Positions 1-7,171 are shown, numbered from the stretch's first letter. The stretch: DNA of 7,370 nt from Deltaproteobacteria bacterium (GCA_029261905.1 JAJDAM010000522.1:1-7370), one strand, 5' to 3'. Made by a program: numbers and translations. Notes: generated by a model not told the origin, from the letters alone.

Positions 1-79
1 GGCCCCACCAGCTGCGTTGCTTCGGGCTCGACGTACGACGTGTACGCCTTCGCCCGGCGCGCCTTGCTGGTGGGGCCCC
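1..79. repeat. Symmetric palindromic element (hairpin-forming), truncated at left edge
   Basis: Bases 1-12 (GGCCCCACCAGC) are the exact reverse complement of 66-77 (GCTGGTGGGGCC). A second arm pair, CGTAC at 32-36 and GTACG at 42-46, lies at the centre around a 5-base loop. A third pair, CGGGC at 23-27 and GCCCG at 52-56, sits between them with one base of asymmetry. All three share a centre near base 39, so the whole segment can fold into one long interrupted hairpin or cruciform. Bases 78-79 (CC) could extend the outer stem beyond the window. It lies 70 bp upstream of dnaE2 and does not read as a recognisable protein in any frame. The layout is like that of dispersed palindromic (REP/MITE-like) repeats, but only one copy is seen here. 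It could also act as a terminator for an upstream gene, although no T-run follows it. Confidence 0.6.
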
Positions 80-83
80 TGAC

Positions 84-97
84 GGTTCCCGCAAACC
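84..97. promoter_or_regulatory. Weak dyad GGTT-N6-AACC upstream of dnaE2
   Basis: A short dyad with 4-bp arms, GGTT and AACC separated by six bases, lies about 50 bp before the dnaE2 start. This is a plausible operator position. dnaE2 genes are commonly repressed by LexA, and LexA boxes differ between phyla. One known deltaproteobacterial type (Geobacter) has GGTT and AACC arms but with longer spacing, so this is not a match to it. No E. coli-type (CTGT-N8-ACAG) or GTTC-N7-GTTC box was found between 79 and 149. Arms this short occur by chance, so the call is weak. Confidence 0.15.
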
Positions 98-149
98 TGG
101 GGATGATCTGAGCGTTGCCACGAGGCGAAAATAAAGCGAAACTCCGAAG

Positions 150-3100
150 GTGGTCCCCCCGTCGTCTGATTACGTCGAACTCCGTTGCCGGAGCGCGTTT
201 TCGTTTCTGGACGCTTCGTCCAATCCGGAAGATCTCGTCGATCGCGCAGCGGATCTCGGCTACGACGCGTTGGCGCTCGGCGATGTCGGCGGCGTCTACG
301 GGATCCCGCGTTTTCACCAGGCCGCTCGCAACGCCGGAGTGCGAGCCATTGTCGGCGCCGATGTCTCGATCGTCGCTGAGGGTTCAGACTCGAACCCACC
401 TCCCGTGCCACTGCGACTGTTGGTCGAGACCCCGCGAGGCTACGCGAACCTCTGCCGGATCCTGACACTCAGCCACGTGCGCGCCGCGAAAGGCGAATCC
501 GAAAGCAGCTGGGAAGAGATCGAAACCTACGCCGAGGGCCTCACCGCACTCGCACGCGGGGATGGTTCGCTACGGACCGAAACCCTCGATCGCGCCAAAG
601 CATCGTTCGGTCGCGGCCGGCTCTGGGTCGATGTCTCGCGTCACCTGGATCGCGCCACCGAAGCCTCAACGCGCCGAGCGACAGCACTCGCCGAGAGTGT
701 CGGCGTACCCGTACTCGCCACTGGCGACGTGCGACACGCCCACCCGAGCGGCCGCCAGTTGTTCGATGCGTTGACCTGCCTGCGCTGGAAGACATCTCTC
801 GATCGCGCGGGCCGCCACCTCGCCGTCAATGCCGAGCGCCACCTGATGGCCCCGCGTGAAATGGCTGCGCGTTTCGCGGATCACCCCGAATGGATCCGCG
901 CGACACGGGAAGTCGCCGAACGTTGTTCATTCACTCTCGAAAACCTGGGCTATCGATTTCCCCACTACCCGGTACCGGCTGGCGAGACCCAGGCCAGCTA
1001 TCTGCGTCAGCTGACATTGCGCGGTGCCCGCGCGCGCTATGGGTCCCCGCTGTCTGCGCCTGTGATCCGGCAACTCGAACACGAACTGGCGATGATCGTG
1101 AAGCTCGATCTATCCGGCTACTTCCTGATCGTCCACGATATCGTCGAGTTCGCGCGCGACCAGAAGATCCTCGCCCAGGGTCGAGGCTCTGCGGCCAACA
1201 GCGCGGTGTGTTATTCGCTGGGCATCACCGCAGTCGATCCAATCGGAATGGAACTGCTGTTCGAGCGTTTCCTGTCCGAGGAGCGCGGAGAATGGCCCGA
1301 CATCGATCTCGACCTGCCGTCGGGCGACCAACGCGAGAAGGTGATCCAGTACGTCTTTGACAAGTACGGAACGCACGGCGCCGCGATGACAGCGGTGGTG
1401 ATCACCTACCGCACGCGCATGGCGGTACGCGAGATGGGCAAGGTACTGGGGTTGTCGCCGGATTCGATCGACCGGCTCGCCAAGACGATCTCACGGCTCG
1501 AGCATCGCGAAGATCTCGACGAGCTCGAGAGTCTGCTCCAACAAGCCGGCGTCGATGCGCGAGCGCCGCGCATCGCGACGCTGCTGAATCTGGTCGATCG
1601 GGTTCGCGGCCTGCCCCGCCACCTGGGTCAACACACCGGCGGAATCGTCATCGCTGCAGGCCGGCTGGACGAAGTCGTCCCCATCGAGCCGGCGAGCATG
1701 GTCGACCGGCGCATCGTGCAATGGGACAAAGACGATTGTGCGGACATGGGCATCATCAAGATCGACCTGCTGGGGCTCGGGATGCTGGCCGCCATCGAAG
1801 ACACTCTCGAACTGATTCGCGACCACGAAGGCATCGTGGTCGATCTGGCACAGCTGCCCGAGAACGACCCTGTCACCTACGAGATGATTCGACAGGCCGA
1901 CACGGTCGGCACCTTCCAGATCGAAAGCCGCGCGCAGATGTCGACCCTGCCGCGCATGAAACCCACCTGCTTCTACGACCTCGTCGTAGAAGTCGCGATC
2001 ATCCGGCCGGGCCCGATCACCGGCAAGATGGTCAACCCGTATCTGAACCGCCGTGCAGGCAGCGAGCCGGTCGTCTATCCACACCCGTCACTCGAGCCGA
2101 TCCTGAAACGCACGTTGGGTATACCGCTCTTTCAAGAACAGCTGTTGCGCATCGCGATGGTCGCGGCCGGGTTCACGGGGGGCGAAGCGGAAGAACTGCG
2201 CCGGGCGATGGGTTTCAAGCGTTCGGTCGAGCGTATGACCCGACTCGAATCGAGACTGCGCAGCGGCATGGACGAGCGCGGGATCGTCGGCGAACCGCAA
2301 GAGATGATCATCCGCGGCATTCACTCGTTTGCGCTGTACGGGTTTCCAGAATCTCACGCCGCATCGTTTGCGCTGATCGCGTACGCATCGGCCTTCTTGA
2401 AAGCTCATCACCCAGCAGCGTTTCTCGCCGGCCTGCTGAACGCGTACCCGATGGGTTTCTACTCGCCGGCGACACTCGTCAAGGATGCCCAGCGCCACGG
2501 CGTGGAGGTCCGTCCGATCGACCTCGCGTATTCGGATTGGCGCTGCACGCTCGAGACGCCACGCCATGCGAGCCACCAACCTCCGTTGCGATTGGGTCTG
2601 CGATACGTGGACGGGCTGCGCAAGGACACCGGCCTGGCAATCGAGGCTGCACGTGTAGACGAGAACTTTTCGTCGGTAGCCGATCTCGCCAAACGCGTAA
2701 CACTTCGAAAGGACGAACTCGACACGTTGGCCGAGCTCGGTGCGCTGGCCAGCATCGATGCGAGCGCCGATACGCGGCGCTCTGCATTGTGGCAGGTGGC
2801 CGCATTGGATCGCGACCGCGGCTCGCTGTACGCCGGGCAGCCTCCTGTCGCGGCGAGCGGGAGTGCCCGATCACCGCTTCCCGAGATGACCCCAGTCGAA
2901 GAAACGCTCGCCGACTACCGCAACAGCGGGCTGACCACCGGTCCGCAGATCATGGCCCACCTGCGACCGAAGCTTCGTGAGCGCGGCATCCTCGACGCGA
3001 GCGAACTGAAGCACGTTCCCAATGGACACCGGGTGCGCACTGCGGGGCAGGTCATCGTTCGTCAGCGTCCTGGTACTGCGAAGGGCTTCATGTTTCTGAC

Positions 3101-3305
3101 GTTGGAAGACGAGACCGGAATCTCCAACGCCATCCTGACCCCGACCGAGTTCCGCCGTTTCCGCGTCCCGTTGCACACTTCGACCATCATCGAGATCGAG
3201 GGCCCGCTGCAGAACGTCGAAGGCGTGATCCACGTGCGTGTCCGCGACCTGGCTCCGCTGATCGGGCGCGAAAACCTGCCCTCTGCCTCGCACGACTATC
3301 ATTGA
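150..3305 (+). CDS. dnaE2: Error-prone DNA polymerase III alpha subunit DnaE2 (ImuC)
   Basis: This 1051-residue C-family DNA polymerase is of full DnaE2 length. It acts in translesion synthesis and damage-induced mutagenesis, normally with ImuA/ImuB and the beta clamp. The N-terminal PHP domain (about 8-270) opens with YVELRCRSAFSFLDA. Here the usual HxH metal motif reads R12-C-R14, and the following TDHDG-type motif reads GDVGG (44-48), so the PHP site looks inactive. The polymerase core has GRGSAANS (344-351), PDIDLDL with D386 and D388, and KIDLLGLG with D539, which together form the catalytic aspartate triad. A helix-hairpin-helix region follows (about 812-870), then a C-terminal OB fold (about 960-1037). 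The end, SHDYH, resembles the usual DnaE2 terminus. The GTG at 150 is the only workable start: an in-frame TAA lies at 132-134 and the conserved N-terminus begins eight residues in. No good Shine-Dalgarno is visible. No imuA, imuB or lexA is in view. Confidence 0.96.
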   Translation: MVPPSSDYVELRCRSAFSFLDASSNPEDLVDRAADLGYDALALGDVGGVYGIPRFHQAARNAGVRAIVGADVSIVAEGSDSNPPPVPLRLLVETPRGYANLCRILTLSHVRAAKGESESSWEEIETYAEGLTALARGDGSLRTETLDRAKASFGRGRLWVDVSRHLDRATEASTRRATALAESVGVPVLATGDVRHAHPSGRQLFDALTCLRWKTSLDRAGRHLAVNAERHLMAPREMAARFADHPEWIRATREVAERCSFTLENLGYRFPHYPVPAGETQASYLRQLTLRGARARYGSPLSAPVIRQLEHELAMIVKLDLSGYFLIVHDIVEFARDQKILAQGRGSAANSAVCYSLGITAVDPIGMELLFERFLSEERGEWPDIDLDLPSGDQREKVIQYVFDKYGTHGAAMTAVVITYRTRMAVREMGKVLGLSPDSIDRLAKTISRLEHREDLDELESLLQQAGVDARAPRIATLLNLVDRVRGLPRHLGQHTGGIVIAAGRLDEVVPIEPASMVDRRIVQWDKDDCADMGIIKIDLLGLGMLAAIEDTLELIRDHEGIVVDLAQLPENDPVTYEMIRQADTVGTFQIESRAQMSTLPRMKPTCFYDLVVEVAIIRPGPITGKMVNPYLNRRAGSEPVVYPHPSLEPILKRTLGIPLFQEQLLRIAMVAAGFTGGEAEELRRAMGFKRSVERMTRLESRLRSGMDERGIVGEPQEMIIRGIHSFALYGFPESHAASFALIAYASAFLKAHHPAAFLAGLLNAYPMGFYSPATLVKDAQRHGVEVRPIDLAYSDWRCTLETPRHASHQPPLRLGLRYVDGLRKDTGLAIEAARVDENFSSVADLAKRVTLRKDELDTLAELGALASIDASADTRRSALWQVAALDRDRGSLYAGQPPVAASGSARSPLPEMTPVEETLADYRNSGLTTGPQIMAHLRPKLRERGILDASELKHVPNGHRVRTAGQVIVRQRPGTAKGFMFLTLEDETGISNAILTPTEFRRFRVPLHTSTIIEIEGPLQNVEGVIHVRVRDLAPLIGRENLPSASHDYH

Positions 3306-3318
3306 GAACATCGAGCAG

Positions 3319-3346
3319 AGCACGTCGAGAAGAGCACGTCGAGAAG
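3319..3346. repeat. 14-bp tandem direct repeat, two exact copies
   Basis: The unit AGCACGTCGAGAAG occurs twice in direct succession (3319-3332 and 3333-3346). A degenerate partial copy (ACATCGAGCAG) precedes it from about 3308. It fills most of the 50-bp gap between the ends of two convergent genes. It is not self-complementary enough to be a terminator hairpin, and no T-run is present on either strand. It is most simply explained as a small slippage duplication in noncoding DNA. Confidence 0.7.
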
Positions 3347-3355
3347 AGCCCGGAT

Positions 3356-4645
3356 TCACGCCCTCGTTGGACCCAAGCGTCCCGCGAGCCAATCGATCCC
3401 CACCGCAGCGAGCAGCGAGTACCCGATCGCCTCCGGAACGTGATAGCGCTGGCCACCCAGAAACAACACGTGCAAGCCATACCAGGTCGCAAGCAATCCA
3501 ACGGTCAGCACGATCGATGCCGGTGGCCAGCGTCCAAGCCGTGTCGCTCCGAATGCGGCGAGTCCCAGCATTGCGAACCAGAACGAATCGGCCAGAGCAC
3601 TCAATCGCTCCCAGGTCTCTCGGGGGATATTCCAATCTGCTTCTGCACCCGCACCGCGAGTCGTCAGCACGGCCTGCGAATCCCCTCCGTAGGTGATCTT
3701 GAACTTGTTCAGCACGATCATTGCGGCTTCACCCGGGTTCGCGCGAATGAACTTCCCGGCGTCGCTCCAGCCGGCGTCCATTCGCGCCAGACTCGTCTGC
3801 GCCGAGTCGGCTCGACGATAGAAACGATTCAGTGCAGAGTTCGCGACGTGATTCTGGCCTCCGGTAGCCCCCGGATAGAAAACCAGGTGCGCACTGATGC
3901 CGCCGCTGGCCGAAAGAGGAATCAACCGATCGAACACGAAGTAGTTCCGCACCACCCAGGGCGTGAACACCGCAGCCATTGCGACACCCAGCACGATCGA
4001 GTGCTTGATGAAACCCCTCGCCGAGCGCCGCCTGCACCACAAGAACAGCAGTACGACCGGAAACAGCGTCAACGGATCCGGCTTGATCATGCCGCAGAGC
4101 CCGAAGCCGACCCCTGCCGCGAGAAACCACACGGTCTGGCGCTTCGTGGCTTCGCTCGCGATCACCAACAGCAACAGCGTTGCGCTGAACGTCAGATTGA
4201 ACAGCGGTTCGGTGTAGAGCGTCGCGCTGTAGAAGACCAGTCCGGGCCAGATCGCGAACAGACCCCCTGCGATGATGCCGCAACGAACGCTGAACAGGCG
4301 GGCTCCCAGCTGCGCAACGAAGCCGACCGCGACCGAGTCGAACAACGCATTGGCCCACATGCCGACACTCGGGTTCGTCCCGAACAGCCGATACAAACCC
4401 GAGAGCAGCACGGGCCAGCCCGGCATCCAGCGAATCGCCGGACTTCCGTCGACGTTGATGTACCCCGAACCGTGACTCAGCGACGCGGCATACAGGTGGT
4501 AGAAGCGCCCGTCAGCCCACGGGACGTGAGGAGCCCACGCTACGTAGACGAGCCGAACACACAAGCCGAGACCGACCAACCCTATCCAATGTCGCGTCTG
4601 CATCTCACTCACGTCCAGGCGGCTCCGGTCCGCAGGGTACCCCAT
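3356..4645 (-). CDS. Multi-spanning membrane glycosyltransferase, ArnT/PMT-like (GT39-type, GT-C fold)
   Basis: This 429-residue hydrophobic protein has roughly 9-11 predicted membrane segments (for example about 20-37, 100-118, 122-140, 148-163, 172-187, 191-204, 214-232, 353-368, 376-396, 405-420). GT-C enzymes of this type move a sugar from a polyprenyl-phosphate donor to a lipid or protein acceptor on the outer face of the inner membrane. Family-like features are an acidic first loop (WADGRFYHLYA, D45), the GSGY segment (59-62), a PGWPVLL stretch (75-81), LYTEPLF (143-149), and RNYFVFDRLIPLSASGG (233-249). RYHVPE (400-405) near the C-terminus resembles the RYH-P motif of related enzymes. 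The ATG at 4645 has no clear ribosome site. Met15 (complement 4601-4603), just before the first membrane segment, is an equally good start. The gene converges on dnaE2 and diverges from the next gene. Donor and acceptor cannot be told from sequence. Confidence 0.85.
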   Translation of the reverse strand: MGYPADRSRLDVSEMQTRHWIGLVGLGLCVRLVYVAWAPHVPWADGRFYHLYAASLSHGSGYINVDGSPAIRWMPGWPVLLSGLYRLFGTNPSVGMWANALFDSVAVGFVAQLGARLFSVRCGIIAGGLFAIWPGLVFYSATLYTEPLFNLTFSATLLLLVIASEATKRQTVWFLAAGVGFGLCGMIKPDPLTLFPVVLLFLWCRRRSARGFIKHSIVLGVAMAAVFTPWVVRNYFVFDRLIPLSASGGISAHLVFYPGATGGQNHVANSALNRFYRRADSAQTSLARMDAGWSDAGKFIRANPGEAAMIVLNKFKITYGGDSQAVLTTRGAGAEADWNIPRETWERLSALADSFWFAMLGLAAFGATRLGRWPPASIVLTVGLLATWYGLHVLFLGGQRYHVPEAIGYSLLAAVGIDWLAGRLGPTRA

Positions 4646-4693
4646 GCGGCCGGGTGCGGAAGCATCGATGATCGGACTCCGTGTGATAGCGGC

Positions 4694-4699
4694 TACAAT
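4694..4699 (+). promoter_or_regulatory. Possible -10 element (TACAAT) in the divergent intergenic region
   Basis: TACAAT matches five of six bases of the sigma-70 -10 consensus and lies 26 bp before the ATG at 4726, in the 80-bp gap between two divergent genes. No convincing -35 hexamer is found at normal spacing; the best nearby stretch around 4671-4677 matches poorly. The divergent gap must hold promoters for one or both genes unless they are transcribed from further away. Confidence 0.25.
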
Positions 4700-4725
4700 C
4701 GACTCCCCAGAGCGGTCGCGGAGCC

Positions 4726-6942
4726 ATGGCTAGAAAGCAGAAGCAGAAGCAGAAGCAGAAGCGCGAACAGAAAAACAGAAAGCGCAGTCCCAAACCGGAG
4801 CCTGCTTCGACGCCGATCCCGGAGATGTCTCGATCGAGTGTAGGTTCGAGGCTGGACGCGCAGCCCGACCTGCATGCGGTCCACTGGAAAAACGACTGGC
4901 CGCATCTGCTGGCTGTCTTCTTCGGATTGCTGGCTGTCTATATCGCTACCGCGCCGCGTACGGTCACCATGGAGGACTCGGGGCTGTTCATCATGTCCTG
5001 TTTTCACATGGGGATCTCTCACCCGCCTGGGTATCCGATCCACAGCGTGCTCGGCAAGTTCTTCACGCTGATCCCGATCGGTTCGGCGGCGTTCCGGGTT
5101 CATCTTCTCAGCGCGACGTTCGGTGCGCTGACATGCGCCGCAATCTGGTGGATCGCGCTAGCCCTCTGCAGGAACCGCATTGCCGCCTACCTGGCTGCAC
5201 TGGGTTACGGCGTATCCCGCGAGTTCTGGGCGCAATCCATCATCGCGGACGTATACAGCATGAATACGTTCTTCTTCTTTCTCGTATTCGCTCTGACGCT
5301 GCACTTCATGCGCTCGGGCGACCGCAGATTCTTCCTTGCGTCGGCATTCTGCTTCGGCTCGAGCATCAGCCACCACTGGCCATTGATGGTCATCTCGAGC
5401 CCGTGCTTCTTCTTCATGCTGTGGCCGCAGCGCGCCGTGGTCACCAGAAGCCTTCACAAGGCGATCCCTCTGTTCTTGCTGGGATTGCTTCCGTACGCGT
5501 ACTTGTTCATTCGGTCGAACTACGACCCGTTGATTGCATTCCACGGTCCGATCGCTGATTGGAGACAACTCTGGGGCTACTTCATCCGAGAGGGATTTTC
5601 CGGCGTCGAGGACAGCATCAGTGCGGGAGCGTGGGATCAGCAGCAGTTCCAGCTGTTCCTGATCAGAGAATCGATCGGCCAATTCACGATCGCCGGCGGC
5701 GTGCTGGCGTTGCTCGGGTTCATTCGAAGTTGGAAACACTGGCCCCTCGGCCTTTGCATCGGACTGCTGCTCGCGTTCCTGGGCGGCACTCACATTCTCG
5801 CGACGCAGTTGAACTTCGATTACGAATACTTCGGGCGTTCTGTATTCCAGGTCTACCCATTGATCCCGTACGGTGTCATGGCGATTTGGATCGGCCTCTG
5901 CGTCACCGAACTCAGTCAGAGGATCAAGAGGGATTCGCAAGTCCCTCTGGCGATCATCGCGGTTCTCCTCGTCGGCACCACGTTCGCCTCGAACTTCGGC
6001 GGCAACGATCGGAGACACGACCGCTGGGCAAACGACTACGGGACCACGATTCTGGAAAGCCTCGAGCGAGATTCCATTTTCGTCACGCACACGGATTCCG
6101 ATACGGGGCCGCTGGGCTACCTGCACTACGTGGAGAACCTGCGGCCGGACGTCGAGATCTACAACGACCAGGGGCTCGTGTTTCAAAATCGCCTGTTTCT
6201 TCCAGCCGCATCTTCGGAAGCTCGTCGAGCCAGGCTCATCGCGATGATTAAGGGAACGAGTCGAACCGTGTACTTCACCGACCCCGCCGATCTCGAACTT
6301 CCCTGGGGTATCGAAGATCACGGTCTGTTCTACAAGGTACGAAAGGATCTCGCGCCGGGGACCTATTCCTTCGTCGCGGATCCGGACATCATCGCGTACT
6401 TCGACGAGATCGAGACGATGGACGATATGGGAGATGCCTGGAGCGTCTTTCACCGAGGGCTGTTGATCGCGCGCGCCGCGTGGGGGCTGACGCAGCTCGT
6501 CCATCTCTCGGAGGGCGCGAGCCAACACGAGGCGCTGCGCCCGCTGTTGGATCGATTGACACGAAGCTATCTGGGCAAGCTGATCCAGACCGAAGTTCTG
6601 TTCCCTCACAGCTCGCCCGAAGAACTGGCTTCCTGGCTGGAAGAAATGGAACCGCAGCTAGACGACACCGTCGGCAAGAAGGAGCGTGCCCACTTCTACT
6701 TCTTGCGGGGGCATCTCGAGGCGCGGCGCGGCGACCCGAGCGCCGCCGTGGATGATTTCCAGCGATCACTCGAAATCTATCACCACCCTTCGAATCTGGC
6801 CTTGCTGACCTTGCTCGAGGCCTACGCGGGTGGCCAACAAGTCGAGCCGTACCATGACCTTCGAAAGACCTTCGAAGGCGCTGACGGCCTTCACCCCCGC
6901 ATTCAGGAACTCGACCAGATGATGAGGTCGCGGGGTCATTGA
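4726..6942 (+). CDS. DUF2723/TMEM260-like membrane glycosyltransferase with soluble TPR-containing C-terminus
   Basis: This 738-residue protein has three parts. Residues 1-57 are a charged, low-complexity cytoplasmic tail starting MARKQKQKQKQKR. Residues 58 to about 422 form a multi-spanning GT-C-like membrane domain. From about 425 to the end it is soluble. DUF2723-type hallmarks are the acidic first loop with HPPG (TMEDSGLFIM, E83/D84, then HPPGYP at 99-104), the ADVYSMN segment (174-180), and SHHWPLM (215-221). Just after the last membrane helix, THTDSDTGPLGYLHYVENLRPDVEIYN (454-480) matches the family's D-DT-PL-YL-VE-RPDV pattern. The family includes eukaryotic TMEM260, a protein O-mannosyltransferase, so a protein-glycosylation role is plausible but unproven here. 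One TPR-like unit lies at about 654-688 (YFLRGHLEARRGDPSAAVDD). The start has GGAG at 4720-4723, only two bases from the ATG, which is unusually close. Met34 (4825) is a later alternative, also with an adjacent GGAG. Confidence 0.85.
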   Translation: MARKQKQKQKQKREQKNRKRSPKPEPASTPIPEMSRSSVGSRLDAQPDLHAVHWKNDWPHLLAVFFGLLAVYIATAPRTVTMEDSGLFIMSCFHMGISHPPGYPIHSVLGKFFTLIPIGSAAFRVHLLSATFGALTCAAIWWIALALCRNRIAAYLAALGYGVSREFWAQSIIADVYSMNTFFFFLVFALTLHFMRSGDRRFFLASAFCFGSSISHHWPLMVISSPCFFFMLWPQRAVVTRSLHKAIPLFLLGLLPYAYLFIRSNYDPLIAFHGPIADWRQLWGYFIREGFSGVEDSISAGAWDQQQFQLFLIRESIGQFTIAGGVLALLGFIRSWKHWPLGLCIGLLLAFLGGTHILATQLNFDYEYFGRSVFQVYPLIPYGVMAIWIGLCVTELSQRIKRDSQVPLAIIAVLLVGTTFASNFGGNDRRHDRWANDYGTTILESLERDSIFVTHTDSDTGPLGYLHYVENLRPDVEIYNDQGLVFQNRLFLPAASSEARRARLIAMIKGTSRTVYFTDPADLELPWGIEDHGLFYKVRKDLAPGTYSFVADPDIIAYFDEIETMDDMGDAWSVFHRGLLIARAAWGLTQLVHLSEGASQHEALRPLLDRLTRSYLGKLIQTEVLFPHSSPEELASWLEEMEPQLDDTVGKKERAHFYFLRGHLEARRGDPSAAVDDFQRSLEIYHHPSNLALLTLLEAYAGGQQVEPYHDLRKTFEGADGLHPRIQELDQMMRSRGH
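4735..4758 (+). repeat. Hexanucleotide tandem repeat (AAGCAG)x4 inside coding sequence
   Basis: Four perfect AAGCAG units encode Lys-Gln repeats at residues 4-11 of the membrane glycosyltransferase, followed by a partial unit (AAGCGC, Lys-Arg). Since the unit is six bases, gain or loss of copies would keep the reading frame and only lengthen or shorten the basic cytoplasmic tail. Confidence 0.85.
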
Positions 6943-6953
6943 TTCGTCCCTGC

Positions 6954-6968
6954 GCGCCCATCGGGCGC
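6954..6968 (+). terminator. GC-only hairpin just after the glycosyltransferase stop, possible terminator
   Basis: GCGCCC (6954-6959) pairs perfectly with GGGCGC (6963-6968) around the three-base loop ATC, 11 bases after the stop codon. The position suits a transcription terminator or 3'-end stabiliser. No T-run follows (the next bases are CAACCCCC), so it is not a classical intrinsic terminator. Confidence 0.35.
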
Positions 6969-7007
6969 CAACCCCCAGGCCTCGCGGGATGGCGATCCCC
7001 GTGATCC

Positions 7008-7023
7008 GATGGCCCGATGGCCC
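7008..7023. repeat. 8-bp tandem duplication GATGGCCC x2
   Basis: GATGGCCC is repeated head to tail (7008-7015 and 7016-7023), with GA continuing into a third partial unit. Bases 7012-7020 are also the reverse complement of 6958-6966, so they could pair with the upstream hairpin as an alternative fold. This may be chance in GC-rich DNA. Confidence 0.5.
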
Positions 7024-7027
7024 GAAA

Positions 7028-7067
7028 GTGCAGCCAACGCCATGCACCCGCAATGATTCGGCTGCAC
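7028..7067. repeat. 8-bp perfect inverted repeat GTGCAGCC / GGCTGCAC
   Basis: GTGCAGCC (7028-7035) and GGCTGCAC (7060-7067) are exact reverse complements separated by 24 bases. They lie about 115-155 bp before the start of the last gene, where an operator or leader hairpin could sit. No function can be assigned from this alone. Confidence 0.45.
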
Positions 7068-7171
7068 ATCAGGACGCAATCGAACGATCCGCGACGGTTT
7101 CAGTCGGCACGCAGCTTGCGTTGCCATTCGTCGAGCCAGTGTGGTCGCACGAGCGATCAAATCAGCACAGC

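Noticed and set aside
3..134. Left-edge open frame ending at TAA 132-134, in the same frame as dnaE2; possible end of imuB
   Set aside because: The 43 residues are Arg-rich, do not resemble an ImuB C-terminus, and run through the palindrome. An upstream gene end cannot be excluded but is not supported.
1721..2980. 419-codon + strand frame within dnaE2
   Set aside because: It is out of frame with the polymerase, Arg-rich and without motifs. It overlaps conserved DnaE2 sequence including D539.
3306..3355. Bidirectional terminator between the convergent genes
   Set aside because: No stable stem with a T-run on either strand; the visible structure is a direct repeat.
3302..4843. 513-codon open frame on the + strand starting with TTG at the dnaE2 stop
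   Set aside because: It is antisense to the whole GT39-like gene. Its product is Arg/Gln/His/Pro-rich without domains, while the - strand product has membrane helices and glycosyltransferase motifs. Long antisense frames are expected in GC-rich genes.
5158..6609. 483-codon open frame on the - strand inside the DUF2723-like gene
   Set aside because: It is a charged, repetitive product with no recognisable motif and lies antisense to a well-supported membrane protein. It is a codon-bias shadow.
7116..7149. TTGCGT/TTGCCA hexamers as -35 boxes for the gene at 7183
   Set aside because: No -10-like sequence occurs 16-18 bp downstream of either.
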